A stretch of DNA of 64,000 bases from Salinibacter pepae. GTDB lineage: Bacteria; Bacteroidota; Rhodothermia; Rhodothermales; Salinibacteraceae. Below are positions 45,454 through 54,247 of the stretch, piece by piece (position 1 is the first letter of the stretch; every line of letters begins with the position of its first letter). A program made the translations under genes and the position numbers. Location of the stretch: NCBI RefSeq assembly GCF_947077775.1, contig NZ_CAMTTE010000001.1, positions 2,260,501-2,324,500 on the forward strand. The letters run 5' to 3'. The notes beneath the pieces were generated by a model, which was given only the letters and a program-made list of their open reading frames with translations, did no database searches and was not told where the DNA came from.

Positions 45454-47123
45454 CGTTTGTCAACCACTACCCGAAAGCGGCGCGCATCGTCAAGGCCAAC
45501 TTGATCGTCGCGTTCGTGGCCCTCGCCATTGGGGGCTTCTTCGGCCTCATTCAGGCGCTGCACCGCACGGACGTCTTTCGGGGCTTTGTCTCCTCGGTGC
45601 AGTACTACGATGTGCTCACCGGCCACGGCGTCCTGCTGGCGCTCGTGTTCACCACGTTCTTTATCACGGGGCTGTACCAGTGGGGCGTCACGCGCACCAT
45701 GGAGCGCGAGCCGGAGAGCTCAGCGTTCTCGTGGAGCTGGTTCGTAATGATGGTGGTGGGGACGACCATGACGGCCACGGCCATCCTGGGCGGGCTCGTG
45801 CCGGGCAGCGGCCTAAGTGCAGCGGTCCTCTACACGTTCTACCCGCCGCTGCAGGCGCACCCGCTTTTCTACATCGGGGCGGCGCTGCTGGTCGTGGGCT
45901 CGTGGCTGGCCGGGGCGGACTGGTTCTGGACGTACCGGAAGTGGCGGGCCGAGAACCCCGACGCCCGGATCCCACTGCAGACCTACATGGTGATCTTCAC
46001 GTGGCTCATGTGGTACCTCTGCTCGCTGGGGCTGGCGCTGGAGGTGGTCGTGCTCCTCATTCCGTGGTCGCTCGGCATCGTCGAGAAGATTGATCCGCTG
46101 CTGCCCCGCACGCTCTTCTGGTACTTCGGGCACGCGGTGGTGTACTTCTGGCTGCTGCCGGCCTACTTCGTGTGGTACTCCATTCTGCCGAAGCTCTCGG
46201 GCGGACGTCTCTTCAGCGATCCGCTCGCCCGCGTCGTCTTCATCTTCTTCCTGCTCTTGTCCACGCCCATCGGCTACCACCACCAGTACGCGGACCCGGG
46301 CATCAGCCTGGTCTACAAGATGTGGGCGCTCATCATGACACTCGTCATTCTGCTGCCGAGCCTCATGACGGCCTTCACGGTGATCTCGTCGATGGAGCAC
46401 GGGGCGCGGCAGCGCGGCGGCAGCGGCTACTTCGCCTGGATGGGGGCGCTGCCGTGGGGCCAGCCCGCCTTCGTGGGCTGTGCGCTGGCCGGCATCATGT
46501 TCGCCGCGGGGGGCTTCAGCGGCATGATTAACGCCTCGCTCAACATCGACATGCTGGTCCACAACACCGCGTGGATCCCCGGCCACTTCCACCTCACGGT
46601 GGGCACGGCGGTGGCCCTCACCTTCATGGCCATCACCTACTGGCTGCTGCCGCAGCTGACGGGGAAGGCGCTCAAGTTCAAAAACCTGGCCCTGGCCCAG
46701 CCCTACACCTGGTTCATCGGGATGACACTGATGTCCAACGCGCTCCACCGGCAGGGCCTGGCGGGCGTGCCGCGCCGCGTGGCGGAGCCCCAGTACGCGG
46801 GCATCGACTACGAGGTGCCGTTCGGCACGATGGCGGAGATGGACTGGCAGGTGGCCATCGGGGGCACCATTCTCTTCGTGTCGATGGTGCTCTTCCTCGT
46901 GGTAATCGGGGGCACGTGGTGGAGCGGCGCCCCCGCCACCAACGTGGACGACGTGATCCCGCCTCCCCTCTCGGGGCCGGAGCACTCGCCGAAGATCCTG
47001 GACAACCTGAAATTGTGGATGGGGGTGGCCGTGGCGCTGGTGCTCATCGCCTACACGCTGCCGCTGGCCGAGATGGTCATGGACGGGCTCTTCTCGCCGG
47101 GGGCGTTCCCGGCGCCGATGTAG
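45450..47123 (+). CDS. ba3-type cytochrome c oxidase subunit I
   Basis: 557 aa, about 13 helices. Haem and CuB ligands: GHGVLLALVF (low-spin haem His), FWYFGHAVVYFWLLPAY (CuB His, Tyr), HHQYADPG (CuB His pair) and HNTAWIPGHFHLTVG (high- and low-spin haem His). The VY...PAY spacing and lack of the A-type D-channel match B-family oxidases, which have high oxygen affinity and a lower proton yield, useful at low oxygen as in brine. Translationally coupled to subunit II. Confidence 0.95.
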   Translation: MTFVNHYPKAARIVKANLIVAFVALAIGGFFGLIQALHRTDVFRGFVSSVQYYDVLTGHGVLLALVFTTFFITGLYQWGVTRTMEREPESSAFSWSWFVMMVVGTTMTATAILGGLVPGSGLSAAVLYTFYPPLQAHPLFYIGAALLVVGSWLAGADWFWTYRKWRAENPDARIPLQTYMVIFTWLMWYLCSLGLALEVVVLLIPWSLGIVEKIDPLLPRTLFWYFGHAVVYFWLLPAYFVWYSILPKLSGGRLFSDPLARVVFIFFLLLSTPIGYHHQYADPGISLVYKMWALIMTLVILLPSLMTAFTVISSMEHGARQRGGSGYFAWMGALPWGQPAFVGCALAGIMFAAGGFSGMINASLNIDMLVHNTAWIPGHFHLTVGTAVALTFMAITYWLLPQLTGKALKFKNLALAQPYTWFIGMTLMSNALHRQGLAGVPRRVAEPQYAGIDYEVPFGTMAEMDWQVAIGGTILFVSMVLFLVVIGGTWWSGAPATNVDDVIPPPLSGPEHSPKILDNLKLWMGVAVALVLIAYTLPLAEMVMDGLFSPGAFPAPM

Positions 47124-47215
47124 ACGCGCATGGGCGCCAGAACGGAGGCGCCCGGCGCTCCTGTGCTGGGACGGAGAGGCCTATGTAAACACGCAGAAAT
47201 ACGTTTATTCGAGAG

Positions 47216-47396
47216 TCATTCTGAGCGACCGACGACCGGAGGGAAAGGCGAGTCGACGAATCTTACTGGGTCCAGCGCGAACGCTGATTGGGAAATATAC
47301 CGGCCCGAAGGTCGCTTCTGCTGATCTTCGAAGAGATTGATTTCATCAGTCGCTTCGCTCGGGTCTCGACCCCGCTTCGCTGCGCCCGGAATGACT
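47216..47396. repeat. Dispersed intergenic repeat with inverted ends
   Basis: Starts GAGTCATTCTGAGCGACC and later GTCGACGAATCTT; ends CGCTGCGCCCGGAATGAC, the complement of the start pattern (GTCATTC...GCG). About 180 bp folding back on itself, without gene. It fills most of the 353-bp gap after the ba3 genes (47124-47476). A related fragment is at 35338. Confidence 0.55.
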
Positions 47397-47476
47397 TGTT
47401 GGGAAGGGTCTTTTGCGTGTCTACTTAGATTGCACCCGTCCGGTGGCTGTCTCGACGATTCCTGGACTTCTGTTCG

Positions 47477-48085
47477 ATGGACGATTCCCCTTCTTCCGAG
47501 ACGGACGATGCCCCGTCCCCGTCTGTGCCCGACGAGGTCAACCCCTGGGTGGTCCGCTTCTTTCTCATTCTCGCGTTCGGGCTCGCGTTCGGGATTGAGG
47601 GCATGACTCTGGTGCGTAGCTACCTGCTGAGTGGGGAGGAGGGGGCGGGGCCGGTGGCCGAGGAACAGGAGTCCCCGGCCGACACGCTGGGGACCCGGTC
47701 GCCCGACGCCCCCCTCCGGATCGGCGACGACCTGCTGCCGGCCACCGACGTGACGGAGCGCGTGGTGGCAATGCAGGTGCGGGCCCAGTCGTCCGGGCCC
47801 TGGACCTTCCGGCTCGCCGTCGCGGTGGACAACCGCACGGAGACGCCCTACCGCCTTACCCTGCGGGCCCTGAAGACGGACGACGGCACGGTGCTCGACG
47901 AGGGGCGGACGGCGACGTGGCCCCCCGGCGACTCGACGCGGTTCCGGGCCGCCTGGCCGATGGGGGCCGACGCCCGCCCGCAGTCACTCACCGCCGAGGC
48001 GCAGCTGCAACACGCCCCGGGTTCCACCCGCACCGTGCGCCGGCGCATTTCGTTCGGGCACGTGCCGGTGCAGATGGAGCGCTAG
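47477..48085 (+). CDS. Membrane-anchored protein of unknown function
   Basis: 202 aa. A Ser/Asp/Pro-rich N-terminus, one helix (VVRFFLILAFGLAFGIEGMTLV) near residues 24-46 and an outside beta-rich domain (VVAMQVRAQSSGPWTFRLAV, RISFGHVPVQ), probably an Ig-like fold. No known family; it may be an accessory of the ba3 oxidase nearby, but a 350-bp repeat region separates them. Confidence 0.55.
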   Translation: MDDSPSSETDDAPSPSVPDEVNPWVVRFFLILAFGLAFGIEGMTLVRSYLLSGEEGAGPVAEEQESPADTLGTRSPDAPLRIGDDLLPATDVTERVVAMQVRAQSSGPWTFRLAVAVDNRTETPYRLTLRALKTDDGTVLDEGRTATWPPGDSTRFRAAWPMGADARPQSLTAEAQLQHAPGSTRTVRRRISFGHVPVQMER

Positions 48086-48307
48086 TCGGTGGGAGCGATC
48101 CGTCTTCCACCGCGAAATGCCCCGGGCCCGGAATTGGTCTTTTCCCCTGAGGCTCGGTGGCTCCCGGGGCGGGGCGGCCGATCTGATTCTGACGAGGCGA
48201 GGCGGGCACCCCTCCCCCGAGTAGGGATCTTCCCCTATGTTCTCCTGTTGTGACATGGCTACTCTTTTGGCCCCACGCACTGTCGTCACCACCAGACGAG
48301 GCCCTTC

Positions 48308-49117
48308 ATGGAGCTTGAGTCGGGACGCCCGCGCCACGAACAGATCAGCGACTGGCTGCGCGAGCAGATTGAGCAGGACACGTACGAGGTCGACGAGAAA
48401 CTCCCCTCCGAAAAGCAACTGGGGGACCGGTTTGACGTGAGCCGGGTGACGGTGCGGCGGGCCCTGCAGACGCTTGAGAATGAGGACTACATCTACCGCC
48501 GGCAGGGGCTCGGCTCGTTCGTCAAGGAGCGCCGGGCCGCGCAGGGCCTCGTGCGCCTCACGGACTTTGCGCAGGACATGGCACAGGCGGGCCTCGAAGC
48601 GTCCTCTCAGGTTGAGCATCACGCCCCGGAGTCCCCCCCGCCCGCGGTTGCCGTCCACCTGGATACGGACGACCAGACCGTGATGCGACTCGACCGCCTC
48701 CGCCTCGGGGACGGGCGGCCCGTTGCGTTTGACCGGACGTGGCTCCCCATGTTCTACGCGCAGCTCCTGGAGGGCCACGACCTGGAGGAGGAGACGATCT
48801 ACCATATTCTCGAAGCGGAGTACGACATTCCCGTCCTGCGCGGCCACTACCGCATCACGGCCGCCAACGCGGACGCCCCCAGTGCGGACCTGCTCGGCGT
48901 GGACGCCGGGGAGGCCCTGCTCCTCATTGAGCGCCTGTCGCTGACGGAGGGCGACAAGCGCGTCTACTTCCAGCGGCGGTACTACCGAAGCGACCGGGTG
49001 GCCTACGAGCTCGAACTGGCCCGCGACACCACCCGGCACGATGCGGTAGAGCACGGCATGCCCCTCCGTGAGTTTGAGCCCGTCTTCGACGATGATGTGG
49101 ACGCGCACCAGGAGTAG
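48308..49117 (+). CDS. GntR-family transcriptional regulator (HutC/UTRA type)
   Basis: 269 aa. N-terminal winged helix: QISDWLREQIEQDTYEVDEKLPSEKQLGDRFDVSRVTVRRALQTLENEDYIYRRQGLGSFV, the full GntR signature. The C-terminal UTRA effector domain (about 85-245) has VMRLDRLRLGDGRPVAFDRTWLP and LLLIERLSLTEGDKRVYFQRRYYRSDR. UTRA proteins usually bind a sugar, amino acid or related ligand. The target operon is unknown; it is convergent with the sqr operon. Confidence 0.92.
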   Translation: MELESGRPRHEQISDWLREQIEQDTYEVDEKLPSEKQLGDRFDVSRVTVRRALQTLENEDYIYRRQGLGSFVKERRAAQGLVRLTDFAQDMAQAGLEASSQVEHHAPESPPPAVAVHLDTDDQTVMRLDRLRLGDGRPVAFDRTWLPMFYAQLLEGHDLEEETIYHILEAEYDIPVLRGHYRITAANADAPSADLLGVDAGEALLLIERLSLTEGDKRVYFQRRYYRSDRVAYELELARDTTRHDAVEHGMPLREFEPVFDDDVDAHQE

Positions 49118-49202
49118 GCACTACGTCGGGGCGCTGCGTCGGGGCGCCATGTCGCGGGACGGGGAGGGGACACACATCCGCCGGCGGCCGAGGCCACGGC
49201 GA

Positions 49203-50402
49203 CTACATCCGCCCCTTCAGCATGCCGTTCCAGTACATGCGGGGCAGGCCGTAGGCCTTCAGGGCATACATGCTGTACCGCTCTTCCGTCTGGTCGAACG
49301 GAAAGCTCTCCTCCGGCTCCTTGTCATAATCGAACTCGGCGAGCACCAGCTTGCCGTAGCCGGTCACCAACGGACAGGACGTGTAGCCGTTGTAGGTGCC
49401 ATTGACGGGAGAGGCATCGTTAATCGTGGACATCAAATGATCCACCAGCACGGGGGCTTGCTTCCGAATGGCCGCCCCGGTCTTCGAGGTCGGCAGATTC
49501 GAGTTGTCGCCGAGCGCAAACACAGTGTCGTACCGCGTGTGCTGGAGTGTGCCCGGATCCACGTCCACCCACCCCTCCTCGTCGGAGAGGGGGCTGTCGG
49601 CAATGAAGTCGGGCGCGGACATCGGGGGCACCACGTGGATCAGGTCGTAGTCGATCGTCTCCTCCTCGCCGGACTCCAGGTGCTGAAACGTCGCCTGCTT
49701 TTTCGACGGCTCCAATGCCGTCAGTTCGGTCATGAGGTTGAGGTCGATGTCCTTCCGCTCAACCACGTCGTAGAGCGTCTCCTCGTAGGGCGGGGAGGAG
49801 AAGAGACTCCCTTTCGCCTTCATGAACGCGATGCGGCTGCCCTCGCGCACATCCTGGCGGCGGAAGGCATCGTCGGAGAGGTACATGATCTTCTGCGGGG
49901 CCCCGCCGCACTTGACGCCCATTGTGGGCTCGGTAAACAGGGCGGTGCCGCCCTTCGGAAAATTCTGAATCGCGTCCCAGGTGGTCTCGCAGGTGTCGTA
50001 CGAGTAGTTGCTCACCACCCCCGTGCCGGGCTGGCCCACGGACTCGGCAAGCCCCGGAATGCCGTCCCAGTCGATCTGGATGCCGGCGGCCATGACGAGG
50101 TGGTCGTAGCCGTAGGTATCGCCGCCCTGAGTGGTGACGGTACTGCCCTCGGGGTCGACCTCCGCGGCGGCGTCCTGGATCCATGTTGCCCCGCTCGGCA
50201 TCACCTCCCTCATGGGACGGGCGGATTCTTCTTTGTCGAAGACCCCGCCCCCGATGAGGGTCCAAAGGGGTTGGTAGTAGTGGGTGTCGGCGGGCTCAAG
50301 GACGGCCACCTCGGGGGCGTCGTCCCGAGAGAGGAGCTGCGAGGCAACGGTAAGGCCGCCGGTGCCGCCGCCGACGATGAGAACCTGATGGGTGTCTGTC
50401 AT
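49203..50402 (-). CDS. sqr: Sulfide:quinone oxidoreductase
   Basis: 399-aa flavoprotein that oxidises sulfide and passes electrons to quinone. FAD-binding VLIVGGGTGGLTVAS at the N-terminus, HYYQPLWTLIGGG after it, then Cys in SYDTCETTW (~137), VKCGGAPQK (~166) and TSCPLVTGYGK (~342), which match the paired redox Cys of SQRs. The VKCGGAPQKIMYL and SCPLVTGYGKLVLAEFDY segments resemble the mitochondrial (SQRDL/type II) branch. Second gene of an operon with the DUF1641 gene (89-bp gap). Products are persulfides, substrates for the CstB-like enzyme at 58211. Confidence 0.9.
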   Translation of the reverse strand: MTDTHQVLIVGGGTGGLTVASQLLSRDDAPEVAVLEPADTHYYQPLWTLIGGGVFDKEESARPMREVMPSGATWIQDAAAEVDPEGSTVTTQGGDTYGYDHLVMAAGIQIDWDGIPGLAESVGQPGTGVVSNYSYDTCETTWDAIQNFPKGGTALFTEPTMGVKCGGAPQKIMYLSDDAFRRQDVREGSRIAFMKAKGSLFSSPPYEETLYDVVERKDIDLNLMTELTALEPSKKQATFQHLESGEEETIDYDLIHVVPPMSAPDFIADSPLSDEEGWVDVDPGTLQHTRYDTVFALGDNSNLPTSKTGAAIRKQAPVLVDHLMSTINDASPVNGTYNGYTSCPLVTGYGKLVLAEFDYDKEPEESFPFDQTEERYSMYALKAYGLPRMYWNGMLKGRM

Positions 50403-50491
50403 GGGTCTGAAGGGGGTGTGTGCACGAAATCAAACGGAAGAAGTCCACTGAACGGAGGACCCCCGCGGGCATCTGGGGCTCAGGGCCTGAC

Positions 50492-51412
50492 TCACGAGCG
50501 GAGGTTCCGGCCGAACTTCTTGGCAAAGGTGGTGATGAAGCCGACGGCCCGCTGCACGTCGGGGTCGCGAAGGGCGCCGAGCAGGCCGAAGACCCCCTGG
50601 GATGGGGTGTCCCCGCGCTGGGCCTCCTTTTGGGTGTCGACGAGCGCCGAGCCGAGGCTGCCGACGGCCTCGAGGGCCTCGGGGTCGAGCACACCGGAGT
50701 GGAGGAGGGCCTCGAACTCGTCGGTCTGGAACAGCGTCCCGAGCCGGCTCAGGGCGCCAAAGGCCTGACGGAGGGTGCGCTCTGGGTCGTAGCCCTGTGC
50801 GGCGGCCCGGGCGTATTCGGCATCGAGGATGTCGACGACCGTGGCGATGGCGTCGGGGGCGTTCTCGGCGAGGGCCGCCAACTCGTCGATCTGGTCGGAC
50901 CGGTCCAGAAGGTGCTCAAGCGCCGCGGCGGTCTCCGGCTCCGTCAGTTTCTCGAGCAGCCGGAGGCCCTCCCGGGCCCGCTCGTCAACGACCACGCCCC
51001 GGTCGGCGGCCCGCGTGAGCGCCTCATCGATCGTGTCTACCGTGACGGTGGCGGCCGCGGGGACCTGCTCGGCCAGGTCGGCGAGATTGTCGAGGTGGTC
51101 GAGCCGGTCGATAAGGGCCGACAGCACCTCGACGGTCTCCGGCTCCGTCAGCTTCTCGGCAAGCCGCAGCGCCTCGCCGGCCCGTTCGTCGAGCACCACG
51201 CCGCGGTCCGCCGCCCGGGTTAACTCGTCGTCGACCACGTCGGCGGTGGTTTGAAGAAGAGGGGGCACCTCGCCCTCGATGCGGTCGAGCCGGTCGAGGG
51301 CCGCCTCGATCGTATCGAGCTTGTCGAGGAGACGGTGAAGCGTCTGACGAGTGTCGTGGTCTTGTAAGCGCTTTTCTAGAGAGGGGGCGCCGTCTGTGTG
51401 TACGTCGTCCAT
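50492..51412 (-). CDS. DUF1641 family protein with triplicated repeat
   Basis: 306 aa, soluble and acidic, helical. DUF1641 proteins are often encoded next to sulfide:quinone or formate-type redox enzymes; their role is unknown. The C-terminal part holds the family core (AVGFITTFAKKFGRN). Upstream is an internal repeat of period 68: LTRAADRGVVLDERAGEALR (64), LTRAADRGVVVDERAREGLR (132) and a decayed YARAAAQGYDPERTLRQ (200). First gene of the operon with sqr; a candidate operator lies 67 bp upstream. Confidence 0.8.
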   Translation of the reverse strand: MDDVHTDGAPSLEKRLQDHDTRQTLHRLLDKLDTIEAALDRLDRIEGEVPPLLQTTADVVDDELTRAADRGVVLDERAGEALRLAEKLTEPETVEVLSALIDRLDHLDNLADLAEQVPAAATVTVDTIDEALTRAADRGVVVDERAREGLRLLEKLTEPETAAALEHLLDRSDQIDELAALAENAPDAIATVVDILDAEYARAAAQGYDPERTLRQAFGALSRLGTLFQTDEFEALLHSGVLDPEALEAVGSLGSALVDTQKEAQRGDTPSQGVFGLLGALRDPDVQRAVGFITTFAKKFGRNLRS

Positions 51413-51478
51413 GGGCCCTTCGAGTTGGCTGTCAACGAGAGAGGCGAACGGTCACCGATGCTCTCAGTCTGGTATTTA

Positions 51479-51492
51479 CTTGTATTTACAAC
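51479..51492 (-). promoter_or_regulatory. Candidate operator, DUF1641-sqr operon
   Basis: CTTGTATTTACAAC, one of four CWTGTANNTACAWG-like dyads in this window; 13 of 14 positions fit. It lies 67 bp upstream of the DUF1641 start. A partial second copy (TATTTAC) precedes it at 51473. Confidence 0.5.
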
Positions 51493-51548
51493 CCGCGATG
51501 GTGTTTCAGGACCGTTGCAAGATAAGTCCCAGAAGGCGCACAGGCTGC

Positions 51549-52095
51549 CTAAAACTCATCCTCGACGCTTGTATCCGGGACGAAGACTGCGTGGACGCCT
51601 TGCAGGTTTCCGTCGTCGAACCCGTACGCCCGGTCCTCGGGATGGTCCTTCTTTACGAACGCGGGGCGCTCGTCTTTGGGGGCGTGGCACGCCAGGCAGG
51701 ACGGCTGCACCGTAATTCGGTGGGCGTAGCGCCAGCCCTCGTGGCCGCTGTGGGGGGTTCGGGTCCACCGCCCGGTGAACACGGGGGATGTGACAAACTC
51801 CTCGTGGAGGCGGTGCGCCGCCGCGTCGGGCCCCTGGGCGGGATTTCGATACTTCGTGGCGAGCTGCTGCACCGCCCATTCGCGGTCCGCGCCACGTTGA
51901 GGGGTGCGCGTTCCTACGGGGGCGCGCATCTCATTCGCGCATCCCATTCAGCGACGCGATGGAGTGCTCCACGTCCCGCCGGACAGAGTCGGGCGGCGTC
52001 TGGGAGCTAGCGGGGGCCGAATCGGACCCGCCGCATCCGACGATGAGAAGGGGGATGCTGAGGATCAAAAGCCGAAGAACCGAGAGCGAACGCAT
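51549..52095 (-). pseudogene. c-haem DUF3365-type lipoprotein gene split by a 1-nt frameshift
   Basis: From ATG 52095 the frame gives a lipoprotein signal (LLILSIPLLIVGCGG, Cys anchor) and VRRDVEHSIASLNGMRE, then meets TGA at 51931-51933. The next frame continues at once with EMRAPVGTRTPQRGADREWAVQQ and runs to a c-haem site PSCLACHAPK and a C-terminal DGNLQGVHAVFVP, the usual end of DUF3365 (Tll0287-like) haem proteins. Removing one T in GAATGAG would join MRE to EMRAPVG. So this is one gene broken by a single-base insertion, or a sequencing error. It sits between sqr and cbb3 genes and may be a redox sensor or carrier. Confidence 0.7.
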
Positions 52096-52185
52096 CGGTT
52101 AAAATGATCTGATTGTGAAGATCAGTAGGACGACCACCATCGAGGATCCTTCCGGGACCGTCCGGCTTCAACGCACTGGTTCATA

Positions 52186-52199
52186 CCTGTAAACACAAG
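52186..52199 (+). promoter_or_regulatory. Candidate operator, cbb3 oxidase cluster
   Basis: CCTGTAAACACAAG; fits the shared dyad with two differences. It lies 25 bp upstream of the first small gene at 52225, so binding could block transcription or recruit polymerase. Confidence 0.45.
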
Positions 52200-52224
52200 C
52201 AAGAGGGCCGCCGCTTCTCCTTCC

Positions 52225-52446
52225 ATGTCTGATCCGCAGTTTGACGTTGAGCGGGCCACGGCCGGTCTCGTCCTGGCCCTTTTCCTTGCCGCTTCCCTGC
52301 TGGTGGGGGCGATGTACTACTTCGTCCTGCGCGACATGGAGGCACGCGCCGGCGCATCCGATGCGTCCCAGGCCGTGCGCGTTGATCATCCCCCGGCAGG
52401 GCCCCCTGCGTCGGCTCCCATTCCTGCGTCTGAACACCGCGCATGA
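52225..52446 (+). CDS. Small membrane protein at the head of the cbb3 cluster
   Basis: 73 aa. One N-terminal helix (AGLVLALFLAASLLVGAMYYFVL) and a short Pro/Ala-rich tail. Its stop overlaps the ccoS start by ATGA, showing coupling. It may play a CcoH/CcoQ-like role in oxidase assembly, but there is no sequence match I can claim. Confidence 0.6.
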   Translation: MSDPQFDVERATAGLVLALFLAASLLVGAMYYFVLRDMEARAGASDASQAVRVDHPPAGPPASAPIPASEHRA

Positions 52447-52661
52447 GCTACACGCCCTTGTTGACCATTCTGCTCGTTCTGGTGGTCGGCGCCGCGATCA
52501 CCTTGACGGTGCTGTTTTACGCCCAGCGGAAGGGGCACTTTGACAATCTGAAATCGGAGGCCTACGTCATCTTCGACGACGATGAGCCGGTGGGGGAGCC
52601 GCAGGATCAGGTGTTCGACGCCCCAGACGAGCCGACCGGCACGCCTGATCCGGAGGCCTGA
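52443..52661 (+). CDS. ccoS: cbb3 oxidase assembly protein CcoS
   Basis: 72 aa. N-terminal helix (LLTILLVLVVGAAITLTVLFY) followed by the CcoS motif YAQRKGHFDNLKSEAYVIFDDDEP and an acidic, Pro-rich tail. CcoS is needed for cofactor insertion into CcoN. The gene precedes ccoN by 30 bp in the order ccoS-N-O-P-I seen here. Confidence 0.85.
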   Translation: MSYTPLLTILLVLVVGAAITLTVLFYAQRKGHFDNLKSEAYVIFDDDEPVGEPQDQVFDAPDEPTGTPDPEA

Positions 52662-52691
52662 CCCGTTTCTTCCCAACGTTCTTCCTGTGCG

Positions 52692-54203
52692 ATGCCCGAC
52701 GATTCGTCCACGCCCGCGCCCTCGGCGGGCACGTCCCAATCAGACGTCAAGTGGCGTCGCGTTGTCGACGCGTCGACGCGCTGGCCCGTCATCGCGTTCG
52801 TTGTGAGCGGGACCTTCTGGCTCGTCGCGGGCTCCCTGCTGGCCCTCATCGCCAGCTTCAAGTTCCAGTTTCCGGACTGGTGGACCCAGCAGGCGTGGCT
52901 CACCTTCGGCCGCGTGCGCCCCGCCCACCTCAACACGATGATCTACGGCTGGATTTCGATGGCGGGGGTGGGGGTGAGCGCGTGGCTCTGGGCCCGTCTG
53001 CTGAAGACCAAACTTCGGGGCCGCGGGCTTCTGCTTCTCAGTGCGGCGCTCTGGAACGTAGGGGTGCTGGTGGGCACCATCGGCATCCTGGCGGGCTACT
53101 CCCGCGCCATCGAATGGGTGGAGATGCCCTACGCGGCGTTTGCGTTCATCGTCCCGGCCATGGGGCTGTTGGTCGTGTCGTTTGTCCGCACCCTCTGGCA
53201 CCGGCACGCACGCCACCTGTACATCTCCGTCTGGTACCTGGGCGCGGCCATCCTGTGGGGCCCGCTCCTCGTGATTGCCATTCTGCTTCCCATTTACAGC
53301 GGGGTGCCGGAGGCGACGGCCAACTGGTGGTACGCCCACAACATCCTGGGGCTCTGGATCACCCCGCCGGGCCTGGCGGCCGCCTACTACCTGATTCCGA
53401 AGGTCATCGGGCGGCCCGTGCACAGCTACCACCTGTCGTATCTGGGCTTCTGGACGCTGGCCCTCTTCTACAACTGGGCCGGGGTGCACCACCTGGTGGG
53501 AGGACCTGCGCCGCAGTGGGTGGCGACCGTGTCGATCGTGTTTAGCGCGATGATGATCATTCCGGTCATCGTGGTGGCGGTCAACCACCACCTCACCGTC
53601 GTGGGGCACTTCAAAAAGCTGAAGTACAGCCCGACGCTCCGGTTCGTGGTCTTCGGGGCCATGAGCTACACGGCCGTTAGCCTGCAGGGCTCGCTCCAGT
53701 CGTTTCGGTACTGGCAGGAGGTCACCCACTTCACGCACTACACCATTGCGCACTCGCACCTGGGGGTCTACGCGTTTGCGACGATGATCGCATTCGGGGC
53801 CATCTACTACATCATGCCGCGCGTGACGAACTGGGAGTGGGGGAGCAAGCGCCTCGTAAGCCTCCACTTCTGGACCACGGGCCTCGGCATTGGGGCGTAC
53901 GTTACGGCCCTCACCATCGGCGGCGTCATTCAGGGCCTGCAGCTGCTCGATCCCGACGTGGCCTTCCTGACGATCGTGGAGGACACCAAGCCCTGGCTCG
54001 TCGTGCGGTCGGTGTCCGGCACGCTCATGACGGTGGGGCACCTTGTGTTTGCGTACCTGCTCGCCAAAATCGTCGTGCAGAGCGGCGAGCGCCCGGAGGG
54101 CCCCACGTACTTCCACCCGGTGCCGGCGGGCACCTTCGATCACGTCGGCGGGGACGGGGCCCGCTCCGTCCCGTCGGGCCCGGCGGAGGAGAGTGCACAG
54201 TAG
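52692..54203 (+). CDS. ccoN: cbb3-type cytochrome c oxidase subunit I
   Basis: 503 aa, about 12 helices. Ligands: VRPAHLNTMIYGW (low-spin haem His), WWYAHNILGLWITPPGLAAAYYLIPK (CuB His), YNWAGVHHLVGGP (CuB pair) and IAHSHLGVYAF (haem b / b3 His). These match CcoN, the catalytic subunit of the high-affinity C-family oxidase. N-terminal 20 residues are an extra hydrophilic extension. Confidence 0.95.
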   Translation: MPDDSSTPAPSAGTSQSDVKWRRVVDASTRWPVIAFVVSGTFWLVAGSLLALIASFKFQFPDWWTQQAWLTFGRVRPAHLNTMIYGWISMAGVGVSAWLWARLLKTKLRGRGLLLLSAALWNVGVLVGTIGILAGYSRAIEWVEMPYAAFAFIVPAMGLLVVSFVRTLWHRHARHLYISVWYLGAAILWGPLLVIAILLPIYSGVPEATANWWYAHNILGLWITPPGLAAAYYLIPKVIGRPVHSYHLSYLGFWTLALFYNWAGVHHLVGGPAPQWVATVSIVFSAMMIIPVIVVAVNHHLTVVGHFKKLKYSPTLRFVVFGAMSYTAVSLQGSLQSFRYWQEVTHFTHYTIAHSHLGVYAFATMIAFGAIYYIMPRVTNWEWGSKRLVSLHFWTTGLGIGAYVTALTIGGVIQGLQLLDPDVAFLTIVEDTKPWLVVRSVSGTLMTVGHLVFAYLLAKIVVQSGERPEGPTYFHPVPAGTFDHVGGDGARSVPSGPAEESAQ

Positions 54204-54247
54204 GCCCGCCCCACGCTGCGTTTTGCACCACGAACTTCCCATCCACG

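Noticed and set aside
47184-47197. TGTAAACACGCA after the ba3 genes as a fifth copy of the shared dyad
   Set aside because: Only the left half fits; right half differs at several bases and it is downstream of genes.
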